This document shows positions 24,779 through 31,697 of a stretch of 44,080 nt of DNA, one piece after another. Location: NCBI GenBank assembly GCA_024681775.1, contig JAILAF010000008.1, positions 1-44,080 on the forward strand, written 5' to 3'. This DNA comes from Lachnospiraceae bacterium (GTDB lineage Bacteria; Bacillota; Clostridia; Lachnospirales; Lachnospiraceae). Position 1 is the first letter of the stretch. Each line of letters opens with the position of its first letter. Position numbers and translations under genes: made by a program. The notes beneath the pieces are model-generated. The model did not search any database, had not been told where the DNA came from, and saw nothing but the letters and a program-made list of their open reading frames with translations.

Positions 24779-25993
24779 TTACAGATTATCCAAAGCACTG
24801 TACATGGTAAGCATAGGAGCGATGCAGGCACCCACCAGGACGCCAACGATGACAGCAAGGACGATGATGATCACAGGCTCCATGGCTGCCATCAGGGATG
24901 CCACAGCCATCTCCACCTCTTCCTCGTAGTAGTCAGCCAGCTTATCCAGCATCTCCTCGGTATTACCGGTCTCCTCGCCGATCCTTACCATGTGGTAGGA
25001 CATAGGAGGGAAGAGGCCACTCTCCTGCAGGGGCTGACTTAAGGGCTTACCGATGGTAATGTCCTGCTTTGCCTGCTCCAGGGCTTCCTTAAAGTAAACA
25101 TTGGTCATAGTCTTGGAGACGATCTCCACAGCTTCCACCAGCGGAACACCGGCACCCAGCAGGGTGCTAAGGGTTCTGGAAAGCATTGCACAGGCACTCT
25201 TGACGGTCATGTTCTTCAGCGCAGGAATGCTCAGGGAAAGCTTTCCAAAGAAATGTTTTCCGGTATCCGTAGCCCTAAAGGCACCGAAGGCGAATACCAG
25301 GCCAATAATCACAGGAATGATGATCAGCCAATAGGCTTTTAAAAAGTCACTGACCGCAACCACGCCCTTGGTCAGCGCAGGCAGATCGGTTCCCAATTCC
25401 TTAAACATTTCAGTGTAAGTAGGAATGACCTTCACCAACATAACGATGACCACAGCCACAGCGACGATGCATACAACGATGGGGTAGATCATGGCCTTTT
25501 TCACCAGGGCTCTGGTGTGCTCGGAGCGCTCGAACTGAATACTCATACGCTCCATGGAGACGTCCAGACTACCGGAGGACTCACCGGCCGCCACCATGTT
25601 CACCATCAGCTCCGGGAATACCTTGGGGTGCTTTGCCATGGAGTTCGCAAGGGTTTCGCCCTTCTCCGTGTCCACGCGGACCTCTTCGATGGCGTGCTTT
25701 AACTTCTTATTCTCAGTGGCCTCGCCCAGCATCTTTAATGCATCCAGGATGCTGACGCCGGCGCGGTTCATGGAGACGAACTGACGACAGAACACGCTCA
25801 GATCTCTGGCGGTGGGCTTGCTGCTGAAGTCCACATTCAGGTCCTTGTTCAAAGCGTTCTGCTCGGTCATGTCCAGAACGGTGAGACCGCGATTCCGCAG
25901 CTCCGCTCTGGCTCTGTCCTGATCGTCCGCATCAACGCTACCCTTGACGGTCTTGCCCAGCTTGTCGATTGCTTCATATCCAAAACTTGCCAT
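24779..25993 (-). CDS. pilC: Type IV pilus platform protein PilC
   Basis: A 404-residue inner-membrane platform protein of the T2SSF family. It has the usual two repeats, a cytoplasmic helical domain (about 65-165 and 270-370) each followed by membrane segments: about 168-190, 220-242, and a final one near 375-398. Typical motifs include F.RQF.SM..AGVSIL.AL in repeat one (about 68-87), VAAGESSGSLD, and in repeat two LLGAGVPLVEA and VRIGEETGNTEEML. In the machine PilC binds the ATPase PilB and turns to add pilins. The start has AGAGGGG 6-7 bases upstream. A separate promoter (26042-26071) lies in the 155-base gap after pilB, so pilC opens the long pilin operon. It is full length with no oddities. 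Confidence 0.96.
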   Translation of the reverse strand: MASFGYEAIDKLGKTVKGSVDADDQDRARAELRNRGLTVLDMTEQNALNKDLNVDFSSKPTARDLSVFCRQFVSMNRAGVSILDALKMLGEATENKKLKHAIEEVRVDTEKGETLANSMAKHPKVFPELMVNMVAAGESSGSLDVSMERMSIQFERSEHTRALVKKAMIYPIVVCIVAVAVVIVMLVKVIPTYTEMFKELGTDLPALTKGVVAVSDFLKAYWLIIIPVIIGLVFAFGAFRATDTGKHFFGKLSLSIPALKNMTVKSACAMLSRTLSTLLGAGVPLVEAVEIVSKTMTNVYFKEALEQAKQDITIGKPLSQPLQESGLFPPMSYHMVRIGEETGNTEEMLDKLADYYEEEVEMAVASLMAAMEPVIIIVLAVIVGVLVGACIAPMLTMYSALDNL

Positions 25994-26041
25994 TGGAAAC
26001 CCCTCTCATTAATTGAGTATTCAAAAACCACAATTCATTTT

Positions 26042-26071
26042 ATTTTATGGAAACCAAACGTAATATGTCAA
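26042..26071 (-). promoter_or_regulatory. Sigma-A type promoter of the pilC-pilin operon
   Basis: On the minus strand a perfect -35 TTGACA (26066-26071) and a -10 TAAAAT (26042-26047, 5 of 6) are 18 bases apart. Transcription would start near 26035 and give a leader of about 40 bases before pilC. The strongly AT-rich sequence directly upstream (26077-26120) could act as an UP-like element. Confidence 0.75.
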
Positions 26072-26075
26072 CCTA

Positions 26076-26109
26076 AAATCTTAATTTTTTATAATTTTTT
26101 TTAAGATTT
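26076..26109 (-). repeat. AT-rich inverted repeat after pilB
   Basis: AAATCTTAA (26076-26084) and TTAAGATTT (26101-26109) are perfect inverted copies around a 16-base T/A loop. A smaller stem of GGAAAC/GTTTTCC type lies just before it (about 26112-26133). They might together end the pilB transcript, but the stem has almost no G+C, so I leave the role open. Confidence 0.4.
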
Positions 26110-26148
26110 CTTAAGGAAAACGTTTTAAAGTTTCCATTTTTCACATGT

Positions 26149-27837
26149 TTACAGGTCGAAGCTGATCCTGACGGCCTCTTCGTAGCTGGTGGTGCCGTCC
26201 AGGACATAAGCGCTGGCACTCATGCGAAGGGTATGCATGCCGCCCTTCAGAGCCTCTTCCTTGATCTTCTCCACACCCGCGCGTTTGGCGATGGCGCGCT
26301 TTACATCGGTGTTGATCTCCATGATCTCGTACACACCGATACGACCGCGGAAGCCGGTGTTGTCGCACTGCGGGCATCCCTTGGGACGGTACACGATCTG
26401 CTGTGCATCAGCCGGCAATCCCAGGAAATCAAGTTCTTCCGCTGTCGCCTGATCGGCCTGCTTACAGTTCGGGCAGAGGCGGCGTACCAGTCGCTGTGCG
26501 ATAACGCCGATGACGGAGTCTGCGATGAGATAGGACTCGATGCCCATATCCTCCAGACGGGTGATGGTGCTGACTGCAGAGTTCGTATGCAGGGTGGATA
26601 CCACCAGGTGTCCGGTGATAGATGCCTGCACGGCAATCTCCGCAGTTTCCTGGTCACGGATCTCACCGATCATGATGATGTCGGGGTCCTGACGGAGGAT
26701 GGACCGGAGGGCGCTGGCGAAGGTCAGTTCCGCCTTTACATTGGTCTGGACCTGGTTGATGCCGTCGATATTCGCCTCGACGGGGTCCTCAACGGTGATG
26801 ATGTTTACAAATTCTGTATTCAACTCACTGAGAGCCGTGTACAGGGTGGTGGACTTGCCGGATCCGGTAGGACCGGTAACCAGCAGGATGCCGTGAGGGT
26901 GGCGGAGAATACGGTCAAACATGACCATCTCGTCCGGCTTCAGGCCCAGCTGACTCTTCTCTTTCGTCAGGCCGGTCTTCGATGTAAGTCTCATAACCAC
27001 CTTCTCACCATAGACGGTAGGAAGGACGGATACACGGATGTCGTACTCCATACGGTCTACCACCTGGGTGATACGACCGTCCTGGGGCTTTCTCTTCTCG
27101 GCAATGTCCATGCCGCCGATGATCTTGATACGGGCGACGATGGCTGCCAGGGTTCCTTTGGGGTATGTCTTCTTATTATAAAGAGCACCGTCGATACGGT
27201 AACGAACACGAACCTTCTTCTCAAGAGGCTCGATATGGATATCGGAAGCTCTCTGGCGCACCGCGGAATTGATCATGTCGGTGACCAGCATAACGATAGG
27301 AGAACTGTTGATGTCTTCGGCGCGGAGGTCTTCCTCTTCGGGAAGCCGCTCATTGGCGTATTCCTCCAGGGCTTCATCGAGATCGTTGGAGCCGAAGTAC
27401 TTCTCGATGGCCAGCATGATGTCTCTGGTGGTGGAGACCACAGCCTCGACCCTGCAGTTGGATACGATGGAGATATCGTCCATGGCATACATGTCCATGG
27501 GGTCGGACATGGCCAGACGCAGGAGGCCGGGCATGGGCTCTTCGATGGGGAAGACCACATACTTCTTCAGCAGGGATGCGTTGTCCTCCCAGAGGGCCTT
27601 CATCTCATCGGTGAGGGAATAATCCTGAGGACGGACCAGCTCCAGTCCCATCTGCTGGGACAGGGCCTGTGCGATGGAGTCTTCATTTACGATACCGCGG
27701 TCTACCAGGAACTCTCCCAGCTTCTTACCGCTGCCCTTCTGCTCTTCCAAAGCGGAAGCCAACTGCGTGTTGGTAAGCACACCGCTGTTGACCAGCACAT
27801 CGCCAAGTCGCATCTTTTTTCTGTTATATTCTGCCAT
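26149..27837 (-). CDS. pilB: Type IV pilus extension ATPase PilB
   Basis: A 562-residue hexameric motor that powers pilus extension. The N-terminal MshEN-type domain (about 1-150) contains repeats of the L..G..L....L..AL.EQ type; in some PilB and MshE proteins this domain binds cyclic di-GMP, which I cannot confirm here. The core has Walker A GPTGSGKS (322-329, Lys328), an Asp box and Walker B region with IIMIGEIRD (Glu392), and a His box (GHLVVSTLHTNSA). The PilB zinc motif is intact: Cys455/Cys458 and Cys488/Cys491. These mark it as PilB, not the retraction ATPase PilT, which lacks the zinc domain and is not found in this window. GGAGGA precedes the ATG. Its own promoter is at 27881-27909. 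Confidence 0.97.
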   Translation of the reverse strand: MAEYNRKKMRLGDVLVNSGVLTNTQLASALEEQKGSGKKLGEFLVDRGIVNEDSIAQALSQQMGLELVRPQDYSLTDEMKALWEDNASLLKKYVVFPIEEPMPGLLRLAMSDPMDMYAMDDISIVSNCRVEAVVSTTRDIMLAIEKYFGSNDLDEALEEYANERLPEEEDLRAEDINSSPIVMLVTDMINSAVRQRASDIHIEPLEKKVRVRYRIDGALYNKKTYPKGTLAAIVARIKIIGGMDIAEKRKPQDGRITQVVDRMEYDIRVSVLPTVYGEKVVMRLTSKTGLTKEKSQLGLKPDEMVMFDRILRHPHGILLVTGPTGSGKSTTLYTALSELNTEFVNIITVEDPVEANIDGINQVQTNVKAELTFASALRSILRQDPDIIMIGEIRDQETAEIAVQASITGHLVVSTLHTNSAVSTITRLEDMGIESYLIADSVIGVIAQRLVRRLCPNCKQADQATAEELDFLGLPADAQQIVYRPKGCPQCDNTGFRGRIGVYEIMEINTDVKRAIAKRAGVEKIKEEALKGGMHTLRMSASAYVLDGTTSYEEAVRISFDL

Positions 27838-27880
27838 GCTGTCCTCCGTAGTAAGCAGTACTACACAATTAAGACATCTT

Positions 27881-27909
27881 ATTATCCCACTTTATGACGC
27901 ACATGTCAA
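27881..27909 (-). promoter_or_regulatory. Sigma-A type promoter of pilB
   Basis: On the minus strand a perfect -35 TTGACA (27904-27909) and a -10 GATAAT (27881-27886, 5 of 6) are separated by exactly 17 bases. Transcription would start near 27874, leaving a leader of about 37 bases with GGAGGA before the pilB ATG. This is one of the best promoters in the window. Confidence 0.78.
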
Positions 27910-27937
27910 AGAAAAAATCTCAAATTATTAAATTTTT

Positions 27938-30472
27938 TTAAACTTTTTTTGAATTTTCATGCACTGATCTATGAATAAATATCCATCTTCCTAAAATCAG
28001 GAGTAAAATGGACATTCCGCAGAGTACGCAGCCCGGTACAAAGCCCGGAGAAAGGTACCGGAGCTCCAGGGTGTGCTCCCCTGCGGTAACCGGCACCCCG
28101 AGAAGGGCCCCCGCGTAGGGCACGGTGCTGACCTCTTTCCCATCCACCAGGGCAGAAAAGCCCCTGTCATAGGGAAGCGTCAGGAGGCAGATCCCGTCCC
28201 GGGAAGCACCTATCCTGCCGGTGATGGTCCCACGGGATGCGGTTACATCCGTGAGTTCCCCCGCAGCCAGGGTACTTAAGCCCTGCGCCAAAGCATCTGT
28301 ATTGAATGCAACCAGATGGGGCGTCCGCTCCTCTCCCGCCCCCAGGATGGCGAGGCTCACCGCCTCTCCCGCATCGAAGGTGCCCAGGTACATATTGTAG
28401 GAGCGCTGGTAACCGATGAAGAGATCGGTCTCCGCGCCGTCCACATAGACCCGGATCTCGGGGGAATGGTCCTTCTCCGCAAAGGTCAGGTCCGACTCCT
28501 TCAGAAGGTCGAAATTCAGATAGACCGGTGCGCCGGTGCCTTCAAAGGTCATGGTCCACAGGAGGCCGGAGTAGAGCTCGCCACGGATCTTCCTGTCATG
28601 GACGTACTCTGCCTCGGAGGCAAACGGGATTTCTGCATAAATGTGCTCTTCCCTCATGGTCATGGCAGAAAGGAGCAGCTCCTGGTTTCGGAAGGGATCC
28701 GCCCCGGGGGCGTATACGCCGTCCGGATCTACCAGGTACCCAAGGCTTAGCGCGCCGGGGTTTATCACGGATTTGGAATAGCTCCCGGCGCCGATCTGGA
28801 GGTACCAGTCAGGGAAGGCACTGTGGCAGAGCTTATAGCGGATGCCGAAGAGGGAATCCGTCAGAGGCGTCGCACCGATCTCATAGGATTTGTAATGGTA
28901 TTGCAGGAGCCCCAGGCTCTTTAGGAAGTCCAGGAAGTCCTGCGTATAGGTGGAGCTGAAGAAGGACAGGCCGCGCATCCCCAGGAGCTGCCCATCATTG
29001 GTGCAGAGCTGGTAGTCCTTCTCGGTTCGGTAGAATCCACCCTCCCGGTCAAACTCTCCCAAAGCCTCCAGTTCCGGGATGGTCACATCCAGGAAATAGG
29101 CATATTCCGTGCGGGTGGTCTCGCTCAGCTCCGCCCGCATGCTTTCATATTGGGTGCGGGCATTCAGGGTCAGCTCCGGAATGGTAAGGAGACAGATGAG
29201 CGTCGCGCAGATCCCGGGCAGAGCCTTGCTTTTGCCGGACAGGTAGCGCGTTTCCAGCAGCTCCCATCCTTCCGCCGCAAGGACGCAGAGGAAGAAGCCT
29301 ATGAGAAAGGCAAATCTCCCGGGATATGCCACCGGATCCCGGAAGCCGTGCCAGACCCGGTACAGGGGGCGGAGGCAGAGGGACAGGAGCAGGATCACCA
29401 GGATCACGGCTGCTGCGAGCATCCCGCGGCGTCTTTTTTTTCCGGACAGGGCAAAGTACAGGAGCGCCAGGAGCAGGACCGCAATGGAACAGTACAGGGC
29501 AGGGAGCCCTGCGGAATACAGGGAGTCGTAGTGATCCGGGAAGAACTGCTTTACCAGTTCGTGGGGGAAGTGGACCAGGAATCTCCCGTCCGAGTAAGTG
29601 CCGGGATCCTTCCCCTTGCCTCCCAGCAGGTCCATGATCACCGGAAGCAGCAGGGGCGCTGAAAGGCCAAGTCCCAAAAGACCGCCCAGGCACAGGCGGA
29701 CATAGGTTCCGATGACGGAGCCCGGAGCGAGAGCGCGCCGAATGCCGGAATCTTCAACCTCCTCGAAAGAGCAATCCTCAGATTCTTCCGTCATCTGTTC
29801 CATTTCCCGGGACAGCACCGTCATCCGGTACCACAGCAAATACAATACGGAGAATCCTGCGATCATATAGGCGGTATAGTAATTCAGCACCACCGCCAGG
29901 CCTAAGCTTACCGCAAACGGGGTGATCTTCCCTTCCTCCGCAATCTTCCGCACCCCCAGCATGACGATGGGCAGCATCATCACTCCGTCCAGGTACATGG
30001 GGATGATCCCCGCAATGACGGAATAGCTCATGAGGCCGTAGGCCAGGGAAAGAGCGAGGGTGACGGGGGCAGGGAGGCGCTTCGTCCGCAGGAGGTAATA
30101 GGCAAAGGTGCTACCGCAGAGGGCGGTCTTGATCAGCACCATCACATAGATGCCGTCCGGCAGGCCCTGCAGGGGCCAGAGCCCCGGGATCCAGGAAAGA
30201 GGCCCTGAGAGGTAATAGGCATAAAGCCCCATGTAATTGCTCCCCAGGCCGCCGTTAAAGGAGTACCAGAAGGAATTCCCGTCCTGCCACAGGTACCGCA
30301 GGGAAGCAAAAAAGGCAGCGAACTGCTCGTTCATGTCAAACATGAGTAGCGTATGTTCACTGCCAATGGTGATGCCCTCCAGGTAGAGCGCCAGTGCCAG
30401 GAGTCCTGCGCACAGGACTCCCGCAGCCGGGATCAGGAGATATTTACTTTTTGTGTCCGCCGATCTGTTCAT
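27938..30472 (-). CDS. yfhO: YfhO family membrane protein, putative GT-C glycosyltransferase (second copy)
   Basis: An 844-residue paralogue of the YfhO protein at 321-2756. The same landmarks occur: an outer loop with Asp46 and Gln50 (MFDMNEQFAAFF), SLRYL, then GSNYMGLYAYYLSGPL. A multi-pass membrane domain fills roughly the first 430 residues, and a soluble domain with a final hydrophobic helix (CVLCGMSILLLILG) the rest. By family it would transfer a sugar from undecaprenyl phosphate outside the membrane. It has no GT2 partner next to it, unlike the other copy. Its ATG lies inside the end of the polymerase gene (29-base overlap) with GAGAGAG as ribosome site, so its translation is probably coupled. 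It is much richer in G+C than the first copy, so the two are not a recent duplication. Confidence 0.85.
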   Translation of the reverse strand: MNRSADTKSKYLLIPAAGVLCAGLLALALYLEGITIGSEHTLLMFDMNEQFAAFFASLRYLWQDGNSFWYSFNGGLGSNYMGLYAYYLSGPLSWIPGLWPLQGLPDGIYVMVLIKTALCGSTFAYYLLRTKRLPAPVTLALSLAYGLMSYSVIAGIIPMYLDGVMMLPIVMLGVRKIAEEGKITPFAVSLGLAVVLNYYTAYMIAGFSVLYLLWYRMTVLSREMEQMTEESEDCSFEEVEDSGIRRALAPGSVIGTYVRLCLGGLLGLGLSAPLLLPVIMDLLGGKGKDPGTYSDGRFLVHFPHELVKQFFPDHYDSLYSAGLPALYCSIAVLLLALLYFALSGKKRRRGMLAAAVILVILLLSLCLRPLYRVWHGFRDPVAYPGRFAFLIGFFLCVLAAEGWELLETRYLSGKSKALPGICATLICLLTIPELTLNARTQYESMRAELSETTRTEYAYFLDVTIPELEALGEFDREGGFYRTEKDYQLCTNDGQLLGMRGLSFFSSTYTQDFLDFLKSLGLLQYHYKSYEIGATPLTDSLFGIRYKLCHSAFPDWYLQIGAGSYSKSVINPGALSLGYLVDPDGVYAPGADPFRNQELLLSAMTMREEHIYAEIPFASEAEYVHDRKIRGELYSGLLWTMTFEGTGAPVYLNFDLLKESDLTFAEKDHSPEIRVYVDGAETDLFIGYQRSYNMYLGTFDAGEAVSLAILGAGEERTPHLVAFNTDALAQGLSTLAAGELTDVTASRGTITGRIGASRDGICLLTLPYDRGFSALVDGKEVSTVPYAGALLGVPVTAGEHTLELRYLSPGFVPGCVLCGMSILLLILGRWIFIHRSVHENSKKV

Positions 30473-31697
30473 TTCTCTCTCTGGTGGTCGCGTTTTTCTG
30501 CAGATCCATTCCTTTCAGAATAGCATTGGCGCCGAAGCGCTCCTTGATCTCAATGGCCGCCCGCTGGAGGCGATTCTCCCGCTCCAGCTCCGCCGGGTCC
30601 ATGAAGAGGTCATATTGCAGGTAGGCATTGTCCGTAAGCCGCAGATAGGCGAGATTGATCCGCCTGACCATCGCTCCCGGGATCACGATGCGGTCGTAAA
30701 GCTTCTCCACCGCTGCGATGAGCTCTTTGGAGGAGCTGGTGGGACGGATGGTTTTGTCCGTGCCGTCGGTGGAGGGGAGGTTTTCACTCGTCTCATAGGA
30801 CAGGTACAGGGAGACGGACTGGGTCAGCAGATCCTGCGCCACCAGCTCCAGGGACAGGTTGTCCGCCATCTCCTTTACCACGATCCTGGCATCCTCGGTG
30901 GAGTAGCCGCAGGGCAGGACCTGTCCCGAGGAAAGGGAATGGTCGGTGCTGCGGAATGCCTTGATGTCCGCGATGGTGGTGCTCTCCCGGCCCCAGGCGT
31001 GGTCGATCAGGAGCTCCGCGTCGATACCGAAGGCGTGATAGAGCTTTTCTTCCGGCATTTTGGTGATGCCACGCATGGTGGTGATGCCCATGGTGGCCAG
31101 CCTGCGGGCGGTGCCGGGGCCGATGCGCCAGAAATCCGTGATGGGCATGTGGTCCCAGAGCTGCTCCCGGTAGCTCTCTTCCGTCAGGATCCCGATGTGA
31201 TCCGGGGAGTGCTTCGCCGTAATATCAAGAGCCACCTTGGTGAGGTACAGATTCGTGCCCGCGCCGCAGGTGGCCGTGATGCCTGTTTTGTCATAGATGT
31301 CTTCCATGATGCGGACCCCCAGCTCCCTGGCGGTGCAACGGTACATCACCAGGTAGTCGGTCACATCCAGGAAGGCTTCGTCGATGGAGTAGACATGGAT
31401 GTCATCCTTCGACAGATACCGCAGATAAACGCTGTAGATCTCGGCGGATACATCGATATAGAGCTGCATCCTGGGCACGGCACAGATGTAATCGATGCCC
31501 CGTGGGATCTCAAAGACTCTGCAGCGGTTCCGCACCCCCAGCGCTTTCATGGAGGGGCTCACCGCCAGGCAGATGGTCTTCTCCGAGCGCTCCGGGTCCG
31601 CCACCACCAGATTGGTGGTGAGGGGATCCAGGCCTCTGGCCACGCATTCCACGGAAGCATAGAAGGATTTCAGATCAATACACAGATAATTTCTCAT
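30444..31697 (-). CDS. Y-family DNA polymerase (UmuC/UvrX/DinB-like)
   Basis: A 417-residue translesion polymerase. The first catalytic motif is intact: Asp8 in IDLKSFYASVE, with Tyr13 as the likely steric gate (the FYASVE pattern). The second is Asp106-Glu107 in YSIDEAFLD. A finger region follows (SPSMKALGVRNRCRVFEIP), and GITATCGAGTNLYLTKVALD and RIGPGTARRLATMGI (helix-hairpin-helix) are in place, then the little-finger domain. The C-terminus is basic (QKNATTRERNEQIGGHKK); no clear clamp-binding motif is seen. Length and motif order fit the Gram-positive UmuC/UvrX group better than short DinB. It overlaps the LRR gene by ATGA (31694-31697) and the yfhO start by 29 bases, so a DNA-damage enzyme is translated with surface-protein genes. 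No LexA site was found. Confidence 0.92.
   Translation of the reverse strand: MRNYLCIDLKSFYASVECVARGLDPLTTNLVVADPERSEKTICLAVSPSMKALGVRNRCRVFEIPRGIDYICAVPRMQLYIDVSAEIYSVYLRYLSKDDIHVYSIDEAFLDVTDYLVMYRCTARELGVRIMEDIYDKTGITATCGAGTNLYLTKVALDITAKHSPDHIGILTEESYREQLWDHMPITDFWRIGPGTARRLATMGITTMRGITKMPEEKLYHAFGIDAELLIDHAWGRESTTIADIKAFRSTDHSLSSGQVLPCGYSTEDARIVVKEMADNLSLELVAQDLLTQSVSLYLSYETSENLPSTDGTDKTIRPTSSSKELIAAVEKLYDRIVIPGAMVRRINLAYLRLTDNAYLQYDLFMDPAELERENRLQRAAIEIKERFGANAILKGMDLQKNATTRERNEQIGGHKK

Noticed and set aside
24755-24779. N-terminally extended start of the first pilin (MEMARRR)
   Set aside because: It overlaps the pilC stop and lacks a ribosome site, while ATG 24755 has AGGAGG at ideal spacing and gives a normal leader.
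25994-26148. Cyclic di-GMP riboswitch before the pilin operon, as known in C. difficile
   Set aside because: The leader after the promoter is only about 40 bases and none of the GEMM-type conserved segments are visible.
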